IMG/VR virus record: IMGVR_UViG_3300030098_005571
Location: 1 to 21,136 of that record
Length of the DNA: 21,136 nt
Strand: one strand, 5' to 3'
Source of the DNA: a virus
Made by a program: the position numbers and the translations under genes
The notes under the pieces: generated by a model
Database searches by the model: none
What the model was told of the DNA's origin: nothing
What the model saw: only the letters and a program-made list of their open reading frames with translations
In this document: piece after piece, positions 7,297-14,476 of the stretch
How positions within the stretch are numbered: position 1 is the first letter of the stretch
How the letters are laid out: every line of letters starts with the position of its first letter

Positions 7297-8391
7297 CTAA
7301 CCACCAAGCAAGCGTTTCATTAGCGCAGGGTCGTTGTCCATCAAGTTCACAATTGCAGCATCACTCATGCTGGCCAAGTCGGCTGTTTGGATCGGCCTAG
7401 ATCCCTCTGTCGCCGAAGCAGCCGAATGCCCTTGCGTTACCCCCTGACGAAGCTGATTTGCCCTCTGAACGGAGGGGTCCATCTGAGTTGGGATAGCGGC
7501 CTGCTGCTGTGGCTGCTGGTGAATCTGAGGCGGTTGCTGTACGGGCTGAGTCTGAGGCTGAGGCTGAGGCTGAGACTGAGGCTGCTGCTGAACCCCCTGC
7601 CACCCGCGAGACACAGCAATAGCATACGCCGCCTCACCTGGGTTGCGAGTCCAACCAACAAAATTGCCATTCTCATCCCGACTCATACAGCCGCCGACAA
7701 TCATGCCTTTTTCGTTCTCGATAATGCGTGCAATTTGTGTGGCGTCATAGCCCATGTGGCCAAGCTCTTCAGATCGGGCATTTTCAAGAAACTCAACTGC
7801 GCTGTAGTAATCTGGCGTAGTTTGCGCGAATTGGTTCTGCAAATTCAAACTTTGATTTTGCACCTGCGAAACTTCCATTTGCTGCCGCATCTGATTAAGA
7901 GATTGCGCGCCTTCAACTAGACCGCGCCGCAAAACATCATTCTGCCCCTGAAGCTGACGCAACTGCCAGTCTCGGTGCCCTTCCGGGTCTTGATACTTGT
8001 CCGGCTCCGGGTCTTGACTTTCCTCTGGAACCCGCTGCTGCTGGATGTTTTGAGCATACCTCTGCTCCTGGAGCATACGTGCCCTCTCAGCTAGGGTTGC
8101 TCTTTCCTGAAGCAGCTGGTCGCGCTCGGCTTCAATGCTCTGACGCTTCTTTCGCTCGCTAGTAAGGGCACCCAGGGGGACGGAAGTCTCCTCTGGCGAT
8201 GGCGGCTCGGTCAACTCCACCTGGGGCGGTGTGCTCAAGTCTGGCTGGGGCTGGGGAACGTCGTCAGTAAACAGGTCCGCTTCCCCGGCCGGACGTTCGA
8301 CTTGTTCCGGCTGTGCGGCTACCTGCTGTGGGTTTTCTGCGGCCCCAATGTCGTCGTTGTCAAAAAGGGCATCCTCCGCAAACTGTCCCAT
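7297..8391 (-). CDS. Putative capsid scaffolding protein (364 aa, Q-rich)
   Basis: ATG at 8389-8391 overlapping the preceding TGA (TGATG); stop TAG at 7297-7299. The N-terminal third is acidic and Pro/Glu-rich. The middle is a long predicted coiled coil (SERKKRQSIEAERDQLLQER, then RQMEVSQVQNQSLNLQNQFA), then a Q/P-rich low-complexity stretch, and a compact C-terminus (DAAIVNLMDNDPALMKRLLG). Acidic disordered N-terminus, central coiled coil and small helical C-terminal domain, immediately before the major capsid gene, is the standard layout of phage scaffolds. No catalytic motif of a maturation protease is visible. The role is inferred from architecture and position. Confidence 0.82.
   Translation of the reverse strand: MGQFAEDALFDNDDIGAAENPQQVAAQPEQVERPAGEADLFTDDVPQPQPDLSTPPQVELTEPPSPEETSVPLGALTSERKKRQSIEAERDQLLQERATLAERARMLQEQRYAQNIQQQRVPEESQDPEPDKYQDPEGHRDWQLRQLQGQNDVLRRGLVEGAQSLNQMRQQMEVSQVQNQSLNLQNQFAQTTPDYYSAVEFLENARSEELGHMGYDATQIARIIENEKGMIVGGCMSRDENGNFVGWTRNPGEAAYAIAVSRGWQGVQQQPQSQPQPQPQTQPVQQPPQIHQQPQQQAAIPTQMDPSVQRANQLRQGVTQGHSAASATEGSRPIQTADLASMSDAAIVNLMDNDPALMKRLLGG
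7546..7582 (-). repeat. Hexanucleotide repeat coding for Gln-Pro in the scaffold gene
   Basis: Plus-strand units of GGCTGA (with one GACTGA and flanking TCTGAG variants) repeat about five times in phase, coding for alternating Gln and Pro/Ser on the minus strand. It is a simple-sequence tract able to change length by six-base steps without breaking the frame. Confidence 0.7.
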
Positions 8392-8684
8392 CAGACCTTG
8401 CCCTCCCTGGCTCGATTAACCGCTACTGCAAGACCAGCAAGAACAGGAGCAAGCCACTCAAAACCAGTACCGCCAAGCGCAGCCTCCGCGCCAGACTCTG
8501 TAGAAATAGAGCCCAGCCCGCCACTCACCATCTCACTGAAAGAATCACCAACCTGTTCTGCAAAAACAGAAACACTTGCCGCTGCGGCCATGACAGCACC
8601 ACGAATTGGCGCAATTGTGACGCCAACGGTGTCGCGAAGACTGGCGTTCACGTTATCTACAAAATCCTCTAGAATCTTAATCAT
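8391..8684 (-). CDS. Small protein with hydrophobic C-terminal segment (97 aa)
   Basis: The ORF is open from 8729, but the ATG at 8682-8684 has GGGAGG eight bases upstream and overlaps the previous stop by only a few bases, so it is preferred (MIKILEDFVDNVNASLRD...). The sequence has an Ala-rich stretch (APIRGAVMAAAASVSVFAEQ) and a C-terminal hydrophobic segment (EWLAPVLAGLAVAV) followed by NRAREGK, so one or two membrane-associated helices are possible. In a block with a lysozyme-like gene a holin-like or membrane role is conceivable, but no family is recognised. The stop overlaps the scaffold ATG (TGATG). Confidence 0.65.
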   Translation of the reverse strand: MIKILEDFVDNVNASLRDTVGVTIAPIRGAVMAAAASVSVFAEQVGDSFSEMVSGGLGSISTESGAEAALGGTGFEWLAPVLAGLAVAVNRAREGKV

Positions 8685-9063
8685 CCTGCTTTCCTCCCTT
8701 GTAAAACATCCAACCAAACGTCCTAACACCAGCCCAAGCAGCCCATGCTTTAGTGAACCGTACGCCTGTCAGAATCATGTTAGAGTAAAAGCGATCATCC
8801 GCTTCTCCTCGGGTTCTGCCTCTGGGATTCGAATCATAATCTTCATCATGCACAATACTGGCGGGGAAAAGCTCACCATCGTCATCTGCGTAAAAATGAA
8901 GCAATGAAGGAACAGAGGCACCGTTAATTCGCTGCCCGGCCTTAACCTTGTCTCCGTTGAGATAAAAATCTTCTTTTAAAACCTTATACCCATCAGGGTT
9001 CCAGGTGGTAACTGGATACCTGGGCATTTCATTGCTCAAGGTCACCGAACGGTCTCCATCCAT
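8677..9063 (-). CDS. DUF1353-family protein (128 aa)
   Basis: Shows the DUF1353 pattern in order: DFYLNGDKVKAGQRINGASV (I-x-x-P/A-S-V-P), FPASIVHDEDYDS (HD-x-x-Y), RGEADDRFYSNMILTGVRF (eADxxFyxxmxxxGV) and AAWAGVRTFGWMFYKGG at the end. DUF1353 proteins are common in tailed phages, usually among lysis or tail genes; their function is unknown. The ATG at 9061-9063 has GGAAGT just upstream; a second in-frame ATG (MPRYPVTTW) is a possible alternative start. It overlaps the upstream metallopeptidase gene by 35 bases and the downstream gene by 8. Confidence 0.82.
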   Translation of the reverse strand: MDGDRSVTLSNEMPRYPVTTWNPDGYKVLKEDFYLNGDKVKAGQRINGASVPSLLHFYADDDGELFPASIVHDEDYDSNPRGRTRGEADDRFYSNMILTGVRFTKAWAAWAGVRTFGWMFYKGGKQDD

Positions 9064-9334
9064 ACTTCCAGAGCAACGGAAAAATCAAATGCTCCGTATG
9101 CTCGACTCTAATTTCCTCAAGCTCTGGATGTTCAGCAAGATTGCAAGTATGAAGCATCTCGTGAAACAAAATCCTTGCTTGAGTTTTTGGGTCTGACTTT
9201 TCAATCCAAATATGCCCATCGGCACAAAAACCCTGCAACTCTTCATCGATTTGAGGGTGACGGTTTTTGACCGTTTTTTTTACGTTCTTGACGACATGAA
9301 CCTGAAACTTTGTCGCGCCGATGGTAATGTTCAC
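9029..9334 (-). CDS. Small HExxH zinc metallopeptidase-like protein (101 aa)
   Basis: GTG start at 9332-9334 overlapping the previous TGA (GTGA), with GGAAAGAG upstream. The zinc motif is RILFHEMLHTCNLAEHPELE (HExxH near residue 58), preceded by a beta strand (GHIWIEKSDPKTQ) and followed by acidic residues that could supply the third ligand (EEIRVEHTEHLIF). This is the minimal ImmA/IrrE- or SprT-like gluzincin fold seen as a small phage protein, often near DUF1353. Its substrate is unknown. A repressor-cleaving role is unproven and I see no repressor gene here. Other possibilities are a virion or peptidoglycan-related peptidase. Confidence 0.75.
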   Translation of the reverse strand: MNITIGATKFQVHVVKNVKKTVKNRHPQIDEELQGFCADGHIWIEKSDPKTQARILFHEMLHTCNLAEHPELEEIRVEHTEHLIFPLLWKYGWRPFGDLEQ

Positions 9335-9660
9335 TCTCTTTCCAGCCCCCCTGGCGCTGGACGCATTGAAGCCCTCGCCTTCAGGGCGTTCTGCCCTCTC
9401 TGGAGTTCTCCAACAGCGCGTCTCGTGTCCTTCTGTGACTCCCTAATGTCATCAATGCCATCAAGTATATGCATCAATGTAGTGTCGTTTTTGGACTGCT
9501 GAACTCTCATTTCGCTTCTCTCATCGACACCCTTAGCCAAAGCGGCGTCTATGTGCGTCATCCACCTTACTCCACCAGTAAGGATTACGGCCCCAGCAAC
9601 ACTGCAAACACCACCTATAATCCACATTGTTAAATCACGATTTGTAACTTCTTTTGTCAT
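9331..9660 (-). CDS. One-TM coiled-coil protein, holin/spanin-like (109 aa)
   Basis: The ORF extends to 9747, but the ATG at 9658-9660 (MTKEVTNRDLTMW...) is the more sensible start. One N-terminal membrane helix (WIIGGVCSVAGAVILTGGV, about residues 12-30) is followed by a charged coiled coil (MRVQQSKNDTTLMHILDGID, then DIRESQKDTRRAVGELQR). One helix plus a periplasmic or cytoplasmic coil matches small holin-, spanin- or XhlA-like lysis proteins. The neighbouring lysozyme-like gene supports a lysis role. No lipobox is seen. It overlaps the LAGLIDADG gene by 26 bases and the metallopeptidase by 4. The lysis role is inference. Confidence 0.68.
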   Translation of the reverse strand: MTKEVTNRDLTMWIIGGVCSVAGAVILTGGVRWMTHIDAALAKGVDERSEMRVQQSKNDTTLMHILDGIDDIRESQKDTRRAVGELQRGQNALKARASMRPAPGGLERE

Positions 9661-10003
9661 TTTTCTTTGCCTTGTTGTACCTAGAGAGGGCTTGCCTTGC
9701 TTGTATTTGTTTCTCCCTAGATAAAAAAGGCCAAAGCATTGCGACAATAGCTTGTACGTTTTCGTGCCTGCCGGTACTCAGCTGCCAAGCCCGCTTGTAG
9801 TGTGGTTTCCTCTCTTTTTTGTTGTAGATTTTTACTTTGTCTTTTCCAACAATCCTCCTGAATCTTTGCAGCGCCGGATAATACGTATTCGTTATGCAAT
9901 ACTGCACGTACGGGGTGTCCCCCCGCATTCGTCCAAAGACAACTGAACCTTCACCGTCGTGAAAACCTGCCGCCCATGCCAGGTCTTCTCTTGGCGCACC
10001 CAA
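9635..10003 (-). CDS. Single-motif LAGLIDADG-type homing endonuclease (122 aa)
   Basis: TTG start at 10001-10003 directly after the lysozyme-like TGA (TGATTG), with GGAGTG upstream. Residues 7-20 (EDLAWAAGFHDGEGSV) are the LAGLIDADG helix variant, with Asp and Glu in the metal-binding positions (HDGEG). The rest follows the single-motif fold: VQYCITNTYYPALQRFRRIV, KVKIYNKKERKPHYKRAWQL, VQAIVAMLWPFLSREKQIQA. Single-motif members act as homodimers. Freestanding copies in phages are usually selfish elements that cut intron-less or gene-less homologues. It sits inside the lysis-like block with no sign of an intron or intein, so it is freestanding. Confidence 0.85.
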   Translation of the reverse strand: MGAPREDLAWAAGFHDGEGSVVFGRMRGDTPYVQYCITNTYYPALQRFRRIVGKDKVKIYNKKERKPHYKRAWQLSTGRHENVQAIVAMLWPFLSREKQIQARQALSRYNKAKKNDKRSYKS

Positions 10004-10513
10004 TCATACACTCCGAATCCCCCACAAATCTTTAATTCCAGACTTCAAAACTGCCTTTTTAAAGTCGTCCGGCGTCGCTGCACCAAGATGCGTGTTGTAT
10101 ACTTTTTTATAGTATTCCGCTTGAGCGATAAGATCCGTGCTCGCGGGAAGAATACCTGGATCCCGCCGATAATGAACCCGCGCCATGCACGTAGCGTACT
10201 TCAAATCCCAAATCATACGCTCGGCATCCGGCAGGTTATCGCTATCTAAGCCAATCGCAGTAAGAACGTAGCTTGCAAGCTCTTCCTTATATTTAAGGTA
10301 GTTTTTCCAGATGTCGTTGTGCGTGGCTGGTTCCATCTGGTAAATCCCAAGAGCAGGACCGCCACCAAGCTGCTTCACGCAAGTGTCTCCACCAACTGTA
10401 GATTCATGGAGATATGTGCCCATAAGCAACTGAGAGGCACCGGGTTGATCCAAGCCAATCTGACTCAACGTCGGCTTTACAATAAGGTCATGCAGCTGTC
10501 TTGGGTTAATCAT
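10004..10513 (-). CDS. Lysozyme / lytic transglycosylase-like endolysin candidate (169 aa)
   Basis: ATG at 10511-10513. The catalytic Glu candidate lies in LLMGTYLHESTVGG (about residue 37), followed by the substrate-groove motif GGGPALGIYQMEPATHNDIW. This E...A-L-G-x-Y-Q-x-E-P arrangement is that of lysozyme-fold muramidases/transglycosylases (GH23-like). The C-terminal part has YYKKVYNTHLGAATPDDFKK, recurrent in phage versions of this protein. There is no signal peptide or membrane anchor, so it would need the holin-like protein to reach the wall. It might alternatively be a virion-borne peptidoglycan hydrolase. It is the first gene of the lysis-like block. Confidence 0.78.
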   Translation of the reverse strand: MINPRQLHDLIVKPTLSQIGLDQPGASQLLMGTYLHESTVGGDTCVKQLGGGPALGIYQMEPATHNDIWKNYLKYKEELASYVLTAIGLDSDNLPDAERMIWDLKYATCMARVHYRRDPGILPASTDLIAQAEYYKKVYNTHLGAATPDDFKKAVLKSGIKDLWGIRSV

Positions 10514-10534
10514 ATTATTGACTCTTAGATAATA

Positions 10535-10924
10535 TTAGCGATTATTCTTAGATCGCTGAGCAATAACGTTAAAGCGGCTTCCGGGGTGACCAAACTCCTC
10601 CATGTTGGCGTCATACATTTCGACCTGTTTTCTTAGTAGACTGTTCCTGTCGTGAGTTCTAACCGGACCCGGCTCCGTCCTTGGATTAACATCCATGTTC
10701 ATACGCCCGGCCTCTTCTCGCATAAAATCAACAGATTCGGCCTGCTTGTTTGGAGGAGTCCACCGACGCTGCCTTGCGGATTGGTCTAGTTCATTCAGAG
10801 ATTCCCTGTCGCGAATAGCCTGCTGCGGACCAACGATAAGGGACCGAATAATATCTGTAACCCCGAAGTTGTCCGGCAAATCTGGCAGCTGCCTATATGC
10901 GTGCTGACCACTTTTAATCAACAT
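10535..10924 (-). CDS. Hypothetical protein (129 aa) after the portal
   Basis: The ORF opens at 10996, but that would overlap the small upstream gene heavily. The ATG at 10922-10924 overlaps the upstream stop by 11 bases and is preferred (MLIKSGQHAYRQLPDLPD...). The protein is hydrophilic and mostly helical, with charged stretches (QQAIRDRESLNELDQSARQR, DFMREEAGRMNMD) and a basic end. No membrane segment or known domain is seen. Lying just after the portal it may be a minor head or packaging factor, but the family is not recognised. The RBS is weak, consistent with translational coupling. Confidence 0.6.
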   Translation of the reverse strand: MLIKSGQHAYRQLPDLPDNFGVTDIIRSLIVGPQQAIRDRESLNELDQSARQRRWTPPNKQAESVDFMREEAGRMNMDVNPRTEPGPVRTHDRNSLLRKQVEMYDANMEEFGHPGSRFNVIAQRSKNNR

Positions 10925-11090
10925 CTTTGCAATTTCTGACGTAGGCACGGAAAGCCTCCAAATCCTCTCGCGTAAACACGGCAGATGATTGCCCACCGTG
11001 GTCTTTAATCTGAGCAGCCAAGTTGCTTCCAGCCCTTAGCTTCCTGACAATTTCATCAAAACTTTCTTCTGAAGAGTTGCTACTGTCCAT
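10914..11090 (-). CDS. Small acidic/helical protein (58 aa) overlapping the portal end
   Basis: ATG at 11088-11090 overlaps the portal TAG (11080-11082) by 11 bases; stop TAA at 10914-10916. The 58 residues (MDSSNSSEESFDEIVRKLRA... ending AFRAYVRNCKDVD) are Ser/Glu-rich at the start and helical after. The overlap on both sides makes it a normal member of the operon. No family is recognised. Confidence 0.6.
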   Translation of the reverse strand: MDSSNSSEESFDEIVRKLRAGSNLAAQIKDHGGQSSAVFTREDLEAFRAYVRNCKDVD

Positions 11091-13272
11091 TACCGTTTCT
11101 CACCCCCGGATATTCTGGATCATCCAACTTGTTTGGCTCCTCTGTTGCTGGAGAACTTGGAATTTTCTTCTGACGAGAACCATCAGATTTACCTAGAGGA
11201 TTCTTAACTTTTGAATCCTTATGCATAATCTCCTGGGTCTTCACAGCCATGTCCATCGAAGACCCCTCAAGCATCGTCTTCGCCCTGGCCTTCGCCAGTT
11301 CAGCTTGAGCTTTGTTAAGTTCCGTTTCAGATTGGATATACTGAGGATCCTCGTCCTTCTTGCGACCACCTTCTTGCTGCATAGAAGATTGCTGTTGCTG
11401 CTGCTCTTTCTGCTTCCACTTCCGCTTCATTCTAGCAATCATAGATGCGGGATACGGAGACAAATCCCAAAAGTCCGCATCAAACATCTCCATACGCATA
11501 AGCATGGGCATGTGCTGCTCAAACGTTGTCCACAGCTCCCTTTTCTCGTTCGGGTCCGTGGGCATGTCGTCCAGAACGGTGTCAAACTCGCGATCTAGAT
11601 CTTTCTTTAGAAGCTCAATAAACTGAGAGTCGTAGGGGCCACCAATCCGAATCCAACGACTATCGTCCATAAAATGAGCAAGAAGCTTAATGCAACATCT
11701 CGTCTCGTCTCTCCTGAAACGAGAAAGGGCATCGAAAACCGGGGCAAGGATGGTTAGCCCCTGGGTCTGCCTCTTCTGAACAGTCTGCGCTCTATCCGCG
11801 CCACCCCCACCGCTCGACCCAAGCGTCTCCGGCATAATGCCAGTAACATCATTCAGACTACGAATAGAATGCTGCAAAAGCTCATGGGTTACTTGCGGAA
11901 CCTGGGGTGGTGGCTCAACCTTGATTCTCTGGTCATTGATAGCTCCATCCTCAAGCCACAAAATACCACCGGGCCTTGCTGCATTGCGCGCAAACTCCTG
12001 CGGGTCTGCCACGGCCCCCTTCTCCACAAGCATGGTCGCCTTCGGAGAAACGCTCAACAAATGAACAGCTAGGCTAAGGTACTTATTTGCACCTTCCTGT
12101 GGACCAAACATGGCCCTCATAAGGCCGTAGTAATAACGCTTCTCTTCATCCCAGAAAAGAGTCATGGCCTTGTACGTAAAAGTATCCACAGGAATAATTT
12201 CTTCCTCTGTCAACTTTACGTTGCCGCACACGAAAATTCTTTTGTAAACGTAGCGGTTCATTTTAACCGCTCGTGGCAAAGGCTCGTTGGTTAGCTTTGC
12301 CTGCTTGCGCAACTCGTTAAACTTAGACTCAGTAAAAACCGTGTCTTCCTGCCCCTCGCGGACGACAACCATAACATTCTCAAGCTCCCGCCACTGAAAG
12401 TCGATAACCCGTACGGTGCCATCGTTCTGCGTAAACAAATCGCGGATGCCAGGAATATTTTTCTGTGCGCCAGAGTTGTAGTAGTTGGGGCTTAGATTGT
12501 GAGTAATAGTAGGAGTAGAAAGCTCGTCGGGGAAAAGACCCGTATCATCAGTGCCAGAAGAACCACCACGCTGTGACCGAACTCTCTCCGCTTTTTCTTT
12601 TCCAAAGCGTTTTTCAATTTCTTCAAACGACATTCGCATTTCGCGAGCAACCCAATTTGCGTCACTAAGGTTTTGCTCGCGAGAAGACGGGTCATACCAC
12701 ATCTGATACCCGTCAATCCTGCGAAGGCAATATTTGCCCTGGGTGTCCTCCTGGAAGTCCATGACATGCTGACTCCAGCCAACCCCACGAATAAGAGCAT
12801 CCCGGAACGTCATGCTCCGCTCGTGGTCCCCATTGCACCGCTCCAAGGCCCACTCGTAAGCCGAAGTGGCCAAATCACTCACCCCAGCTGCCGTATCGCT
12901 ATCTAGGGGATCTCGCGGGACAAGAACCATCCTTTGGCGGTTCTGAACCTCGTAACCGCGCACGACGTTGATTAGGGGCGCGCAGCGATTATACACCAAT
13001 GCCGGTTTGGACTGCTGTCTCAGGATAGATTCAGACTCACTATCCCACTGGTCACCAGCATAGAATTTTTCCGCTCTCTTGGCTTCAGATCGCCAGTTGA
13101 TCTGCTGATCGCGAGCCTTTGCAAGCTCGCGAAAAATCTTCATGCAGATACCGGCTTCTTCTTCGTTTTCGTACTGATAACCAACCGCACCGTTCGCTGC
13201 CGAAAAAAAGGATGCGTTTGCATCCCCTGTATCCCCGAACAGGAATGCCCCTCCGTCTGCTATACGACTCAT
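11080..13272 (-). CDS. P22 gp1-like portal protein (730 aa)
   Basis: ATG at 13270-13272, with GAGGAA upstream. Length matches P22 portal (725 aa). Portal signatures in order: EKFYAGDQWDSESESILRQQ (wing entry, QW motif), RCAPLINVVRGYEVQNRQRM, YEWALERCNGDHERSMTFRD, RIDGYQMWYDPSSREQNLSD (D-P-x-S), RAMFGPQEGANKYLSLAVHL, and a stem region around LNDVTGIMPETLGSSGGGGA. The C-terminal 110 residues are Gln/Lys-rich coiled coil (WKQKEQQQQQSSMQQEGGR, ELNKAQAELAKARAKTM), a counterpart of the P22 barrel. It forms the dodecameric DNA channel and binds the terminase encoded upstream and the gp4-like adaptor. Confidence 0.93.
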   Translation of the reverse strand: MSRIADGGAFLFGDTGDANASFFSAANGAVGYQYENEEEAGICMKIFRELAKARDQQINWRSEAKRAEKFYAGDQWDSESESILRQQSKPALVYNRCAPLINVVRGYEVQNRQRMVLVPRDPLDSDTAAGVSDLATSAYEWALERCNGDHERSMTFRDALIRGVGWSQHVMDFQEDTQGKYCLRRIDGYQMWYDPSSREQNLSDANWVAREMRMSFEEIEKRFGKEKAERVRSQRGGSSGTDDTGLFPDELSTPTITHNLSPNYYNSGAQKNIPGIRDLFTQNDGTVRVIDFQWRELENVMVVVREGQEDTVFTESKFNELRKQAKLTNEPLPRAVKMNRYVYKRIFVCGNVKLTEEEIIPVDTFTYKAMTLFWDEEKRYYYGLMRAMFGPQEGANKYLSLAVHLLSVSPKATMLVEKGAVADPQEFARNAARPGGILWLEDGAINDQRIKVEPPPQVPQVTHELLQHSIRSLNDVTGIMPETLGSSGGGGADRAQTVQKRQTQGLTILAPVFDALSRFRRDETRCCIKLLAHFMDDSRWIRIGGPYDSQFIELLKKDLDREFDTVLDDMPTDPNEKRELWTTFEQHMPMLMRMEMFDADFWDLSPYPASMIARMKRKWKQKEQQQQQSSMQQEGGRKKDEDPQYIQSETELNKAQAELAKARAKTMLEGSSMDMAVKTQEIMHKDSKVKNPLGKSDGSRQKKIPSSPATEEPNKLDDPEYPGVRNGNGQ

Positions 13273-13273
13273 T

Positions 13274-13741
13274 CTATTCCTCGAAATGCTTCCTAATTTT
13301 CCAAGCTTCGTCGTTTATGGATGCAACAAAAACACGAAGGCTAGGTTCACAGACAGGCTCATCCTTTTTCAAGGTCTGCCACTCCCACAGCCCGTCTCTT
13401 CTTTCTCTTAGAACCTCTGTCTTTTGAGCCCAATCAGGCTTTCCGGGCCGCATTTCTCCCTCGAATCGAGGACCCGTAAGCCTACACACAACCAATTCTA
13501 GCAGTTCTGGCTCTTTGGTGATAGGACGTTCTGTCTCATGGCCTGGCGTCGGACCCATAGAAATAGGGGCCTCACTAATATTACTGCAAACCTCATACCA
13601 GACGCTGGGCGCAAACGCGGTCTTCCATGCGTTGTCTTTGCCATTGACGAGACCCTCTTCAGCTACACTTTTTTCCTCTAGGTCACTTCCCAACTCGGCG
13701 TCTCGTTCGCTTCCCGCCACTGGTGTATTCTCTTCAGCCAT
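13274..13741 (-). CDS. Hypothetical protein (155 aa) between HNH and portal
   Basis: ATG at 13739-13741; stop TAG one base before the portal ATG. The N-terminus is acidic and likely disordered (about residues 1-40). The remainder has a beta/alpha look (LLELVVCRLTGPRFEGEM, WAQKTEVLRERRDGLWEWQT, SLRVFVASINDEAWKIRKH). No catalytic motif or membrane segment is visible, and the family is not recognised. It overlaps the HNH gene by 64 bases, large for this operon but with both frames looking coding. A role in packaging is suggested only by its neighbours. Confidence 0.65.
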   Translation of the reverse strand: MAEENTPVAGSERDAELGSDLEEKSVAEEGLVNGKDNAWKTAFAPSVWYEVCSNISEAPISMGPTPGHETERPITKEPELLELVVCRLTGPRFEGEMRPGKPDWAQKTEVLRERRDGLWEWQTLKKDEPVCEPSLRVFVASINDEAWKIRKHFEE

Positions 13742-14016
13742 CGATCAAATCCTGTGTGCCACTTCCGGTGGCAGGGGTCGCAGACCTCAAGGACGCTAAG
13801 GTCGTGTTCTTTCGGGTATCCAACGTCCCAGTGGTGGAACTGGAAGGGGCCGTCTCGCGTCCCGCAGAACGTACAGTATCCAGCCCCGCGCAGATCTCCG
13901 CGCTTCTTAGCTCGCTTAACAGCCTGCTGTGCCAACCTTCGGTTAGGATTTCGCTCAAGGAAGTCATGCTTAGACTGGGTTCTTGCGGTACGCCCGCTGC
14001 CTTTCTTCCTGCCCAT
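13678..14016 (-). CDS. HNH endonuclease (112 aa)
   Basis: Basic N-terminus (MGRKKGSGRTARTQSKHD...), then a zinc-knuckle HNH core: YCTFCGTRDGPFQFHHWD (CxxC ... HH..D), VGYPKEHDLSVLEVCDPCHR (the L-x-x-V-C-x-x-CH half), then KWHTGFDRW. The first His pair and the CH..WH supply the beta-beta-alpha metal site. HNH proteins next to terminase genes take part in packaging-linked DNA cleavage in some phages. Others are freestanding homing endonucleases. It sits between terL and portal, so the packaging role is plausible but not shown. The ATG has only a weak RBS. Confidence 0.83.
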   Translation of the reverse strand: MGRKKGSGRTARTQSKHDFLERNPNRRLAQQAVKRAKKRGDLRGAGYCTFCGTRDGPFQFHHWDVGYPKEHDLSVLEVCDPCHRKWHTGFDRWLKRIHQWREANETPSWEVT

Positions 14017-14467
14017 TTTCTTCGTCCCAGCTTGAAACTATTTCCCAGGCTTCGTGACACGGACACTCTTTAGATTGGTATCTTCTGTTCTGGACCCTTT
14101 GGTCTTCACAGAGAACGCAGTACCCTCTTGCGTATAGCCCCGATCCAAGCTGGGGGGTGGCCTTGTACAAAAACCGTCGAATAAGGGCCAGCTCGGGAGG
14201 CTGGGGGATGTTGCTTGATTCGCCCTTGACCTCATCAGATACCTCTGTGGATACAAAAACCGGCTTGTCCCCTTCAGAGTTTGACTCCGGGGCAGACAAT
14301 ACAGCCCTGGCGAACTCTTCGTCGCTAAGCTGCGAAGTGCCCTCTTCGGCAGACTCTTCCTCCCGAACCATTTCCGAAACAGACCTTGTAGACTTAGCAT
14401 TTGCCCACTTTTCCTTCATGCGACTCGATGCCTCAAGCCTTTGCTCTTCTGTCCACTTTCGTCCCAC
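13970..14467 (-). CDS. Hypothetical zinc-cysteine protein after terL (165 aa)
   Basis: GTG start at 14465-14467 with GGGAGG four bases upstream, right after the terL TAG. The N-terminus is basic and helical (WTEEQRLEASSRMKEKWANA), followed by an acidic Ser/Glu-rich linker. The C-terminal half holds a likely zinc site (ARGYCVLCEDQRVQNRRYQS then KECPCHEAWE, a CxxC...CxCH pattern). Proteins with short RxWxxEQR...S.RMKxKW motifs are often DNA-binding appendages of homing enzymes, and the next gene is an HNH enzyme. Whether they act together is inference. Overlaps the HNH gene by 47 bases. Confidence 0.65.
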   Translation of the reverse strand: MGRKWTEEQRLEASSRMKEKWANAKSTRSVSEMVREEESAEEGTSQLSDEEFARAVLSAPESNSEGDKPVFVSTEVSDEVKGESSNIPQPPELALIRRFLYKATPQLGSGLYARGYCVLCEDQRVQNRRYQSKECPCHEAWEIVSSWDEENGQEERQRAYRKNPV

Positions 14468-14476
14468 ATAACCTCC

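Noticed and set aside
7387-7920. Plus-strand frame opposite the scaffold gene, with Leu/Arg repeats
   Set aside because: It is the antisense of the Gln-Pro repeat and coiled-coil codons; no RBS or operon context.
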